NCBI GenBank assembly: GCA_033085395.1
Contig: JANQBS010000487.1
Span: 1-19,011, forward strand
Length of the DNA stretch: 19,011 bases
Direction of reading: 5' to 3'
Origin: Xanthoparmelia taractica
Taxonomy: Eukaryota; Ascomycota; Lecanoromycetes; Lecanorales; Parmeliaceae
The number at the start of each line of letters is the position of its first letter. Positions within the stretch are counted from its first letter, which is position 1. A program made the position numbers and the translations under genes. Below, piece after piece: positions 1 to 8,118 of this stretch. The notes under the pieces are model-generated. The model was not told the origin of the DNA and searched no databases. It was given only the letters and a program-made list of their open reading frames with translations.

Positions 1-76
1 TATCCCATACCTTTCGGTATGATATTCGAAAAACTAGTCCCATACCATCAAATATACCACACCTTTCCGACCCGTA
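1..76 (-). mobile_element. MITE copy 0, partial (one end only)
   Basis: This is the last 76 bases of the miniature inverted-repeat element that recurs at 2295, 9118, 15793 and 18936; the rest lies left of the window. Taking copy 1 as plus, this copy is reversed. It ends in the reverse complement of the terminal repeat TACGGGTCGGAAAGGTGTGG, and the internal stem CATACC-TTTC-GGTATG is intact. Compared with copy 2 it shows only G-to-A steps in this stretch. It sits inside the reverse transcriptase remnant of copia element X. The 8 bases that follow are the palindrome ACTCGAGT, which does not fit the hAT target pattern; the partner duplication is outside the window. It has no coding capacity. Confidence 0.9.
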
Positions 77-300
77 ACTCGAGTTTTTAATTTAGAGCGA
101 CAGTTAATATAAAAATAATTTTATAACTTATAAATTTAATTATTAAGATAAAGATTTCGTTAAAATTAATCTCTTCTCGTTATTCGAAATCTGGAATAAT
201 TTAACGCGCTTTATATTAAATAACCTTCTCGATAGATTTACGCTTAAGTTTATATATTTAGCAATTATCTAAGATATATATAGTAATGAAGAGATTTACT
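77..300 (-). pseudogene. Reverse transcriptase N-terminal remnant of X
   Basis: Read on the minus strand, roughly 190 down to 80, the frame gives REEINFNEIFILIIKFISYK and continues with a stop-interrupted segment ending KLE. This corresponds to the copia reverse transcriptase motif that normally reads like R-E-G-I-D-F-x-E-T-F-x-P-V-V-K-x-x-S-Y-K, which just precedes the QMDVKTAFL block holding the first catalytic Asp. The remnant stops at MITE copy 0, a few codons before that block, so no polymerase catalytic motif is inside the window. The same stretch is found in Z near 9545-9650. Assignment to the family is by motif reading only. Confidence 0.6.
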
Positions 301-1039
301 AAGATTTAGATCTTATTAACTTAATAAGATTTAACTTCGTCGTCTATAATAAGCTCTTAATATATCTTTATATACGAGTTTAATATTATTTCTTATATAT
401 ATAAGATTTATAAAATTCTAAGAAATTAACTTTAATTAATAGCGCGAGAGAATCTAATAAGATATTCTTATACGCTTTCTAAATATCGAACGATCTAATA
501 ATTATTATTAAATTTATTCTATTTATTAAGCGAGTCGTTAATTAAAAGATTAACGCTAATTACGTCGAAGATAGAGACGTAGAAGCTATAAAAGAAGTAT
601 TATCGTTAATTATCTCAAATAATTCTTCTATTAACTTTAAGTTAATCGCTTATATAGCGATCGATAAAATTATTTTTATTAATTTAATCTTAATAATACT
701 TAAAAAATTAAGAATTTCTTCTTTAATAATAATTATAAGTCTTTATTTTTAACGCTTTTTCTTTAAAATTACGATAAAGAATAAAGATTATTCTTAATTC
801 TCTATTATTCTTCGCTTATAGCGATAATTAATAATCTTAATATTAATAACGACTTCGTTATTAAGTTAAAAGAGAATAGATTTATAAAAAACGTTATTAA
901 TTTATTTAATATTTACGATAATCTTAACTTTATTATTAAATATAAGTATACGATAGAATTTATTTTTATAGTCTAATAACTATCTTTTAACGATCTAATT
1001 CTAATAATTCTTTTAGATATAGCTTCAAAGAATAACTTA

Positions 1040-1800
1040 ATAATATCTAATCTATTCGATAATACGAAGATATAATATATCGAGTAAACACCCGATATAT
1101 GCCTTATAAGAAATAATATTACGTCTTATAATCGATTAAATATTTCGTAGAATATTAATAACTCGAACGAATTTCGATTAATACTTTTATAAAAGATCGC
1201 TCTCTTTAAGTATTATGTTAATCTTATATTAAATAATAGCGTCGAGATACTTAGATTTATTATTTATTTGAGAATTATCGAGAATAATTTTCTCTTAAGT
1301 AATGCCTTTAGATATTCGAAAGACTTTTATCTTATAATTATCGAATTTTATTCCGCAATCGAATCGTAGACGTATATATTAATAATGATCGTATTTTATA
1401 TTATTAAAAAATATCTTATAGATCGTAAGAATAATTTCGCTAGATTTATTCAATAAGAGATAAACGATAGAGTGTAAGGTTTTATCGTAAAGAAAGATTA
1501 TTATAAATCGATAATCGTTAAATAAGAACTCGAAAGAGCTCCAAAGATTACAATGAATTAAGTTATTTTCGTGCTTATTAGATTTAATATATCGTTTATA
1601 CGATATCTATTTTATATTCATTATTAAGCATAACTCGTAAATATCGCTCGATAAAGAAATCGAAAGATTTATATTAATATATATCTTAGCGAGTTTCTGA
1701 AGATTTTAAATACTTAAATAATCGTAACGTAAATATTATATTCGTAATGCTTCGAGATTAATATTCACTTCGAATAAGGTTTTCAAAGACGTTAAGTTAA
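1040..1800 (-). pseudogene. Copia-type integrase remnant of X
   Basis: Integrase inserts the reverse-transcribed copy into the genome. The minus-strand frame near 1680-1780 gives LSIQNLQKLAKI (stop codons read as Q), resembling the zinc-binding N-terminal part of copia integrases. Near 1321-1372 it gives RFDCGIKFDNYKIK, matching the region of the second catalytic Asp (R-x-D-x-G-x-E-F). Near 1180-1310 it gives EKIILDNSQINNKSKYLDA, the block that normally reads P-x-N-G-x-S-E-R-x-N. The Glu expected in S-E-R is Lys here, a GAG-to-AAG change. A further motif near 1090-1110 reads like the family's TPYEA-x-TGR-x-P block. Several in-frame stops are present. Most of 300-1040 should be the integrase C-terminus and linker, but I recognise no motif there. 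Confidence 0.7.
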
Positions 1801-2286
1801 ACTTAAGATTAATTAAAGAACTTATTATAAATAGAAATATCTTTATTAACGATTATTAATATTAAAGACGTTTTATCTTAAGTATTTAAAGTATAGAGAC
1901 GATTTTTTATACGCTTAAAAAAGACTTATTCGCTATTAATAGAGAAATCGCCTAGAACGAAAAAGAGAAAATAATCTTATTCTTTTAATTATCCCTTAAA
2001 GATAAGATTATAACTATCGCTCGATATTAATTATATATCTCGAAGAGTTTATATATATTTAGCGCTATTAATCTTATATTTTAAATTAATATTATCGAAG
2101 TTAATAATTATTAGACTACCGACGAGTTTATATATTAGACGAGACGATTTAAAGAACTCGAAAGTAATAAATATTAAGAAATTCTAAGTTAAATATTAAG
2201 TATAGACATAGTCACGAATTTAGAGTAAAGATATAATCGCTATCGTGAAAAGAATAATAACTTATACTCTATCGAAAGATATAAAT
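1801..2286 (-). pseudogene. Protease-integrase linker of X
   Basis: This stretch lies between MITE copy 1 and the start of the integrase zinc-binding region. In a copia polyprotein it should hold the C-terminal part of the protease and the start of integrase. On the minus strand I can follow short frames but no motif that settles the residues. It is heavily RIP-mutated like its neighbours. It is assigned to X by position and because Z has a collinear segment near 11400-11750. Confidence 0.45.
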
Positions 2287-2577
2287 ATTATAAATACGGG
2301 TCGGAAAGGTGTGGTATATTTAATGGTATGGGACCAGTTTTTCGAATATCATACCGAAAGGTATGGGATATCCCATACTCCCATTGAGTTTTTAATAAAT
2401 ATATTACGTAATATTTTTTTATATTCTAAAAATACGTAAAAAGCTTAAGCGAACGCTTATGTAATTATAAAATTCTATAAATAGATTAAAAAGATATAAT
2501 TTTTAAAAAAAGTTGAAAAAAAGTTGAAAACGACTATGTTTAACAGATACCACACCTTTCCGATCCGTAATTATAAA
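2287..2577 (+). repeat. 8-bp target-site duplication around MITE copy 1
   Basis: ATTATAAA occurs immediately left of the MITE (2287-2294) and immediately right of it (2570-2577), with no mismatch. The second base is T and the seventh A, as in the hAT-superfamily target pattern nTnnnnAn. The exact match shows this copy moved in as a unit and has not recombined since. Confidence 0.93.
2295..2569 (+). mobile_element. MITE copy 1, full length, hAT-type target duplication
   Basis: This 275-bp element is bounded by near-perfect terminal inverted repeats (left TACGGGTCGGAAAGGTGTGG; the right end has one C-to-T change, CCGATCCGTA). It has no transposase and would depend on one encoded elsewhere. Inside the left end are a 16-base hairpin CATACCGAAAGGTATG (2350-2365), overlapping an 18-base perfect palindrome at 2361-2378 (GTATGGGATATCCCATAC), and the motif GGTATGGGA twice (2325-2333 and 2360-2368). 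The right half is AT-rich with a palindrome AAGCGAACGCTT and the A/G-rich repeats GTTGAAAAAAAGTTGAAAA. It is inserted in the protease remnant of copia element X. CpA and GG steps are common here and rare in the flanks, so it has largely escaped RIP. Confidence 0.93.
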
Positions 2578-2650
2578 TCTATAATATCTATTAAATAGAG
2601 CTTTAGAGTCGATAATAATATTATAATCGCTTAAGATATATGCGATAAAA
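2578..2650 (-). pseudogene. Aspartic protease remnant of X
   Basis: The retrotransposon protease releases the mature proteins from the polyprotein; its active site reads D-S/T-G-A. On the minus strand at about 2622-2588 the frame reads IIIDSKALFNRYYRF, which aligns with the copia pattern W-I-I-D-S-G-A-T/S-x-H-I. Gly is replaced by Lys (AAA), explained by G-to-A changes of a GGA or GGG codon, and the His position is Asn or Tyr. MITE copy 1 interrupts the domain a few codons further on. In position it follows the Lys/Asn-rich end of gag, as expected. Confidence 0.6.
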
Positions 2651-3780
2651 TAGCGAATAATCTTTAATTAAGTACTCGCTATAGCGACTTTAGCGCTGAG
2701 AAATTAATTCTTATTTTTATTTTTATTCTTATCTTTATCTTTATACTCTTTAGACTTATTATTATTATCTTCTTAATCGTTACAATTATTATAATTATTA
2801 CGATTATCTCTTTCGCCCTTATTATTATCTTCGTATAAACACTTATAATTATACTTAGCGTTAAAGTAAAAATCTCTTTTATAAATAATATAATATCTAA
2901 CGATATAAATAAACACGCGAAAGTTACTTAAAATAGTATTATTTTAGAATTTATACTTTATATTACTAGCTTCGAGAAAGACAAGTGTAATAATATTTTA
3001 ATTTATATAATTAAAAGCGTCGACGACGATAGTTGATAGTATATATATTTATAAGTTTAAAATAAAATTCGTGAAATTAATTATTATATTAAGAAAGCGA
3101 GTAATTACGTAATTTAGTAAGTACTTAATCTTACTCTTCTTATTATAGACGTTATAATTTTAATTATAATACTTATAATATAAGTTATATTAAGAGTCTA
3201 ATTCTTGATAAAAATAATATATTTTTTAATTTTTATTAATAATAAAGAGATTTTTATCGAATTAATTTCTAAATTCTCTTAAGATATTAATAAACTAATC
3301 GATATACGCTTAAAAGCTATTTTCGTATATTAATAAAATAAGAGTTTTTAGCTCTTAAATTATAAAGTTAAGATTATCGAAGTTACGAGATTTTTATTCT
3401 TTTAACTCTTTTTAGGCGAGAATAGCGTTAAAAAAATTCTCGATTTTATTACGAGAGTTATCTTTATAACGAGTTCTTATTATAATATAAATTTTTTAAT
3501 ATACTCGATTTTAAATCGTAATAAACGCTTTATTAATAATATTAATTAATTAATTAGATTTATCTTCGACGTAATATTAAAAATCTAATATTTTTAAAAA
3601 ATCTTATATCTCTCGCTTTTATCTTTAATAATTAAAAGTATTCTTAAATATCTCGATCTTATCGAATATATTTAGATTAATTAAGAATTTAATTTCTTTA
3701 ATTAAATACTTAGACTTTAAAGCTTAATAAAGAAATAAATAAAATAAGCGACGCTAATAATATAGAGCGTATTAGAAAAT
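2640..3780 (-). pseudogene. gag remnant of X with mutated zinc knuckle
   Basis: Gag forms the virus-like particle and binds the element RNA. The minus-strand frame starts near 3720 with a segment (FDKIEIFKNTFNY) typical of copia gag N-termini (F-x-G-x-N-Y-x-x-W-K). It runs through a helical region including AYIDQFINILREF near 3300-3340 and ends in a Lys/Asn/Asp-rich tail (2700-2830). At 2851-2892 the frame reads YIIYKRDFYFNAKY, which matches the spacing C-x2-C-x4-H-x4-C if every Tyr at a ligand position came from Cys (TGT to TAT) or His (CAC to TAC). All four zinc ligands therefore appear to have been lost to RIP. Z carries the same gag (about 11900-12960). In-frame stops are mostly at positions where Gln fits. 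Confidence 0.7.
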
Positions 3781-5011
3781 CGAAAAGCTCTTTTTTCTTA
3801 GAAATAGACTTTAATAAGAATTTAGAAACTAATTACTTAGAGATAGAGATCGAATTAGCGCGTGCGATTAAAAAATAGTTATCGTCGCTATTGAAGAGAT
3901 TTAAAAGAATTATAAAAATCTATAGCGTATACGAGCAGTCTCGCTAAGCTTTAAGATTAATTTAATATAATTTAAATTATTATCGACGAAGTTTTCTTAT
4001 ATAGCGATTTAAGAAATATATTTAAATAAAGTTTTTCTTCGAGAATTTAAGAAAAAAAAGAAGAAAAAAAATATATAAATAATATTCTTATGAGAAAACG
4101 CCTATCTTTATAAATAAATACGAATTTAAATATACTTCGCTTTTCGAGCTATCTTTATAATTAAATAACTCTTTTAATCGAAGATCTTATCTTATACGCT
4201 TATAAGTTCTAGCTATTATACTAATCTTCTTATAAGATCGCTTTCTTACGATTTATTCTCTTTTTATTATTATAGAGAACTTTTCTTTCTCGCGTATTAA
4301 TATTTAAGATATACGAGATAAAGATTAATTTTTCTTTTAACTAGTAATTAAATTTATTTTTAGCTTATTTTTAATTCTTATTATAAATATTTTATATTTA
4401 AGATATTAAAAAATATTTATTTATTATTAGATTTCAATATTGCAAGATAAGCGATAATAATATATCGTCTCTCGCTTTTAGCGTATTCTACGTAGAAAAG
4501 CTAATAATATTTTAAAGGTCTCAGCGATTACGTGATAGCGAGTGTATAATAATTATAATATTTTACGCTTAATAGCGATTTGCGACGATTCTCGGCGATA
4601 CACTTTATATTATCTTATATAAAATCGAATACTATTAATGCTAATGTGATAAATTAATAATATAAAATTAAATTCATAGCGTGATATAGTACTTAATATT
4701 CGTATTATTCTTACGAACCAATCGCAATTATTTCGACTTAGAATAATTATCTTAAAGATAAGAATTGCTTATATTAAAGAGATTAACGCGTAGAAGAATA
4801 CGTAATAGCGCCTAATAACGCTTAAAGAATTCGAAAATAATATAGACAGTGCTTTAAGATACATCGTAGTGCCTTCTATAATCTATATCTTTATTGCGAT
4901 AAGACATCGATACTCGATAGAGCTTCTAAAGATAGCTATAATTATGACACGATAAAAGAAAGATTATACTATACTATAATAGTTAGTTGAATAGAGCTCG
5001 AGCTTATAATT
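3781..5011 (-). other. 5' leader of X between primer site and gag
   Basis: About 1.2 kb lies between the LTR and the first recognisable gag residues. From about 4027 to 5011 it aligns base by base, with many transitions, to the leader in Y (8119-9108). Its LTR-proximal part also resembles Z around 13800 (shared TATTCTACGTAG). I can follow no convincing protein across it: the Lys/Phe-rich frames near 4030-4080 are low-complexity purine tracts. It may hold a gag N-terminal extension too decayed to see. CpA is slightly commoner in 4430-5011 than in the coding part. Confidence 0.55.
4999..5011 (-). promoter_or_regulatory. Primer-binding site of X (half-tRNA-iMet type)
   Basis: Directly adjoining the LTR, the minus strand reads AATTATAAGCTCG. 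Y and Z have GATTATAAGCTCG and AGTTATAAGCTCG at the same place, with no gap to the LTR. The three fit an ancestor GGTTATGAGCCCG after C-to-T and G-to-A changes. That ancestor is complementary to the anticodon arm of initiator methionine tRNA, the site used by copia-type elements primed by a cleaved half tRNA. It fixes the orientation of the element as minus. Confidence 0.6.
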
Positions 5012-5155
5012 TATCAAATTATAAGATAGAACACTTAATTATATTATTCTAAGTGTGCTATAAAAGGTAAGTGCGATCTAACTAGATAAGGTCACGTGAC
5101 TTGGCGTTTACCAAGCCTTGATATATCACGTAAGCACGCGACCCAACTTTCAATA
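5012..5155 (-). repeat. LTR1, 144-bp long terminal repeat of X
   Basis: This short LTR is nearly the same as LTR2 (9109-9536 with its MITE removed) and distantly similar to LTR3 (14132-14255). On the minus strand it starts TATTGAAAGTTGGG and ends ATTTGATA; LTR3 keeps the expected TG and CA ends, so both ends here look like TG/CA changed to TA. It holds the palindrome GTCACGTGAC (5091-5100) and a hairpin CTTGG-CGTTTA-CCAAG (5100-5115). CpA, CC and GG are frequent, unlike the interior of X, which suggests the LTR is too short to be an efficient RIP substrate. To its right lies W, so this is the outer edge of X. Confidence 0.75.
5091..5115 (-). promoter_or_regulatory. CACGTG palindrome and hairpin in LTR1
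   Basis: GTCACGTGAC is a 10-base perfect palindrome around CACGTG, the core recognised by fungal bHLH regulators of the Cbf1/Pho4 type. It is followed at once by the stem CTTGG/CCAAG. Both are kept in LTR2 (9472-9496), and LTR3 has an extended version. A promoter role in the LTR is inferred from conservation and position only. Confidence 0.35.
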
Positions 5156-5899
5156 GTATAAACTTTTTAAAAAATAATTTTCTTATAACTATAAATAACG
5201 TAATTAAGATTATATAATTCTAAAGTATTCGAGTGAAAGAAATCTAAGTCTTATATATTAAATTTTAATTAATTATTAGCGATTAAGTTTTCTAGCGATT
5301 TCTACTCGCCTTAGATATCACGCTCTTTACGTTTATTAGATAGGTCTTATAATTAGATCGTAATTAATGCGATTTTTAGCTCTTCTCTAATAAGAGCACG
5401 AAGTATATTATTATTAAGACTCTAATTTTTTATTATTAATAACGATAGCTATCTATTCTTAATTAGTAAAGTAGAATTTAATTAATTTAAAGAGAGTTTT
5501 ATTAATATTAAGCTTTGCTCCGCGATAGTATTAGAGATATTAGATAATTTATAATTTAGTTACTCTCTTTTCGAGTATCGACTAAGCTAAGTATCTATTA
5601 ATATATCTTGTTAAGAGGATATATCTCGACGTAAAGCCGATAACGCTAATAATTAAGATACTTCCGACTTAGCTTATATCGATTTCGATATTAATGTTTT
5701 TATTGTTAATATAATTATTATTAATTACAATTCACACGACTTGATAAGCTTATTTAACGCCGTTTATTACTCATCGATAAATAAGTATTAATAAGCGAGA
5801 TCCTAAAAGGAGCTGTTAAGCTACTTTACTAGTACTTAGCTAGATCTCGCTGAGAAGAAATTATCATTATTTTTTTAACTTATAACTTGATTCTAACAT

Positions 5900-6600
5900 A
5901 TAATAGCAACGTCTAATTTGCTTGTATTAGTATTATTAATTGCTTATTACGTTGGCTATTAGATTTAGCCGTTCTTCTACTATCTTTTACTTCTTATTCT
6001 ACTACGTTGCTTCTCTAAGCTCTTATTAAAAGATCTACTAAATATTAATCTTCTCTATACTTTCATTAATCTAATTATCTTAGTATCTCGTGAAATAGTT
6101 ATTATAGCTTAATAATTACGAGACTTTGCTACTTTCGATTACAAATTCAATATAATAATTAATCACGTTACTCGTTAAAGTCGTTTAGCTTTTTATTAAG
6201 AATATCTTTAAATTAATAAGAGTTATTTTTAAAGTATCTTTATTAGCTATAGCAAGAGCTTAGTGTGTTAGATCTTGATTATTATTAATCGATTCGCTTA
6301 TCGAACTTTAATAAACTTAATCTAAGAATTAAGTCGTTAATAGAATAATAATTAGAAATATCGTGCTTATCTTTAAATTAATTATAAATTATCTACGATA
6401 ATAATTCGAAAACATAATTATTATTATTTCTAATATTGCTATAAGCGTTTCTCTCGATATTATCTTATTATTAATTAGCTCTATAGATCGACTTTTATAT
6501 TCGCTCTCAAATTCGTCTTTAAACTCTTTAAATCCGCCTTTAAATTCTTTTAATAAAGCTATATTTATAAAATTTATAAGAAGTATACTTAAGTTATTAG
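5900..6600 (-). pseudogene. Gag-like coding remnant in W
   Basis: Read on the minus strand, 6590-6450 gives a charged frame (KEFKGGFKEFKDEFESEYKS) without a stop for some 40 codons. Around 6200-6060 another stretch reads LNDFNE-stop-RD-stop-LLYQICNRK, where the stops fit Trp and Gln. The second resembles the N-terminal L-x-x-F-x-x-W-x-x-x-L motif of retrotransposon capsid proteins. The two are in different frames, so at least one indel separates them or they belong to different proteins. I cannot name the protein with certainty. Confidence 0.35.
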
Positions 6601-6969
6601 AAGTATTTATATTTTATATTATAACTAGTAATTTTTTAAAAGCATAGCGAAATAAGATAACTATTATTATAGTATAAGCTATTATTATAGTTATTTAAGA
6701 GACTTCGTTAGACTAAGCTTTAATATAAGATATTCTCTATTTAAATCTCAATTAATTAATAATTTAAGCGAGATATTCTTTAATAAGAGAGCGCGAATCT
6801 TTAAAATAAATAAATTCGCTATTTTCTTCGAAGAAAATTATATTCTCTTCTTCGTTAAGCTAAGTTCGATCTTATATATAAATAATCTTATAATTAATTA
6901 AGAAAACGATATTATTAAGATCTTTATCTTTTTTAGCCTAAAAGAGCTTAATTTAAAATAATAATAATC

Positions 6970-7715
6970 ATCTTAATTTATTACGAAGACTAAATTATTA
7001 TAAATAAAGATATTTTAAGCGTAATTAATTATTATATAAATAGAGCTCGACGAGATTAAAGTGAAATTAAGTATAATATAAAATAATTTAGAGATAGCAA
7101 TTGAGAATTTATTTAGAGTAGAAGGCAAAATTATCTTTCTTATAATATACGTTAAGAATCTACGCTAGATTATAAAGTAGTTTATAAAAAAGCTATAGCG
7201 TGTAATTAGATTAAATTTTTAATTTATAAGTCTAATATAAATCGAGAGTTTAATTAAGAAGAATAAGAAAAGATACATTAAAGTTCTTTAATTCGTTACT
7301 ACACTATTAACGAACGTTAAGCTTATTCTATAAAAGAATAATAACGTCGCGATAAAGCTACGCTCATATCTCTTAACTTTAATAAAGCGACTTTTTAATA
7401 GTAATAATAACTTTTAGAAATAAAAGATCTCTCGAAGTAATAATCGCGTCAAACTATAGAAAGAAGGGGATATCGAGCTTAACGATATCGAGAAACCTAA
7501 TTTGAACTATTAATTATCCGACTCGTCAAATTCTAGTAGCGATAATAAAATTAATTTATCTATCTTTTCAACTCAAAAACGATTAATATTAGCGCCTATT
7601 TTATCGATGCCCGTATCTATTATATTATCACCAGACGTATTCAAGTTCAAATTCTTAAGATCTTGAGTAATAATTAAATTGCTATCCGATAATCGTATTA
7701 ATTCTCGAGCTATAC
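6970..7715 (-). pseudogene. Unidentified coding remnant at the 5' side of W
   Basis: On the minus strand from about 7710 a frame runs 45 codons without a stop (it includes SDSNLIITQDLKNLNLNTSG). It continues past scattered stops into Ser/Thr/Leu-rich sequence near 7150-6970 and a basic, possibly Pro-rich stretch near 6850-6750. It lies where gag would start if the primer-like site at 7881-7891 is real. No domain is recognised. The frame could also be open by chance, since A/T-rich sequence without TGA has fewer stops on some strands. Confidence 0.3.
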
Positions 7716-7880
7716 GCTATTATATGAATTATTAAGCCAACGTTTTATAAGATACGCTACGAATAGTAAGAGATATTAAGGCGATATTAAAGTGAGAGAT
7801 TAAGTATAATATTTAGTTTATATTAGAAAGGGATATAACCAAGTTTAATATAGACCTGAAGGGTTTTCATTGACTAACGA

Positions 7881-7891
7881 GGGCGCTAACT
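7881..7891 (-). promoter_or_regulatory. Possible tRNA primer-binding site of W
   Basis: The minus strand reads AGTTAGCGCCC. The classical site complementary to the 3' end of initiator methionine tRNA is TGGTAGCGCC, and 8 of 10 bases agree. It lies just inside a less mutated stretch that could be an LTR (about 7892-8118). A match this short could be chance. Confidence 0.25.
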
Positions 7892-8118
7892 TTTTCCGTT
7901 GCCCGGTAGATTATTACGAATAGTATCTGCCTAATACTAGCCCCATACTAGTATCGATATTTATCGATCGTGACTATTTACGGATAGTATCTATCTAATA
8001 CTAGCCTTATGCTAGTATTGATATTTATCGATCGTAACTGCCTACCAAGGACGGTGCAAGTAGTATTTAAGTAGTAGTTTCGTTAGAAGAAATCAATTAT
8101 CTTTTATTTAACTCTTCA
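7892..8118 (-). repeat. Candidate LTR of W, little affected by RIP
   Basis: About 225 bases with normal CpA, CC and GG content lie between the primer-like site and the point where Y begins. Inside are the two 64-base tandem units at 7915-8042. The minus strand could start near TGAAGAG at 8114 and end in CA before the primer site, but no second copy exists in the window to prove that it is a terminal repeat. A unique sequence that escaped RIP is the alternative. Confidence 0.3.
7915..8042 (+). repeat. 64-bp tandem duplication (two units)
   Basis: Units start at 7915 (TACGAATAGTATCTGCC) and 7979 (TACGGATAGTATCTATC) with a period of exactly 64. They differ at only a few positions, mostly C/T or G/A transitions. 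Each holds the inverted repeat ATACTAG/CTAGTAT (or its one-change variant) and TCGATATTTATCGA, so each unit can fold. The function is unknown; duplicated blocks of this size are common in retrotransposon U3 regions. Confidence 0.8.

Larger units (their letters stand above)
77..5155 (-). mobile_element. Ty1/copia-type LTR retrotransposon X, RIP-degraded
   Basis: This element reads right to left: 5' LTR (5012-5155), primer-binding site, about 1.2 kb of leader, gag, aspartic protease, integrase, and the beginning of reverse transcriptase, where MITE copy 0 interrupts it. The order protease-integrase-reverse transcriptase is diagnostic of Ty1/copia rather than Ty3/gypsy. About 4.8 kb remains once MITE copy 1 is subtracted; the rest of reverse transcriptase, RNase H and the 3' LTR would lie left of the window. 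All frames are broken by TAA/TAG stops that mostly trace to CAA, CAG or TGG codons. Z (9537-14255) is a diverged full-order relative, and Y (8119-9536) is a closer copy of the LTR and leader. The element is certainly inactive. Confidence 0.8.
5156..8118 (-). mobile_element. Unclassified RIP-degraded element W (possible LTR element)
   Basis: The left limit is LTR1 of X and the right limit is the point where homology with the X-family leader begins in Y. I did not find a reverse transcriptase, integrase or transposase motif. What can be followed lies on the minus strand: coding-like frames at about 7690-6600 and 6590-6060, and less clear, polar frames at 5880-5160. A less mutated right end (7440-8118) includes a 64-bp tandem duplication and a possible tRNA primer site. 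Together these suggest a minus-strand LTR element with its 5' LTR at the right and mainly gag preserved, but this is inference. RIP intensity varies strongly inside it: 5780-6150 and 7440-8118 retain CpA, CC and GG. Confidence 0.4.

Noticed and set aside
2245..2439. 64-codon open frame on the plus strand
   Set aside because: It begins in the decayed copia element and runs through the left half of MITE copy 1, crossing the terminal repeat and hairpin. It is a chance composite on the strand opposite to the retroelement genes.
2295..2569. MITE read as Tc1/mariner type with a TA target duplication
   Set aside because: TA does flank CGGG at both ends, but two copies show exact 8-bp duplications outside TACGGG, and the empty sites in LTR1 and LTR3 confirm the 8-bp reading.
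2700..2830. Pyrimidine-rich TTATTTTTATTTTTATTC tract as a simple-sequence regulatory element
   Set aside because: On the minus strand it encodes the Lys/Asn/Asp-rich tail of gag, and Z has the same feature at the same place, so it is explained as coding sequence.
5814..5898. TGTTAAGC...TTCTAACA as a solo LTR
   Set aside because: The ends are TG and CA and a 9-bp inverted repeat AGCGAGATC/GATCTCGCT lies nearby, but the 5-base flanks GGAGC and TATAA do not match and no second copy is in the window.
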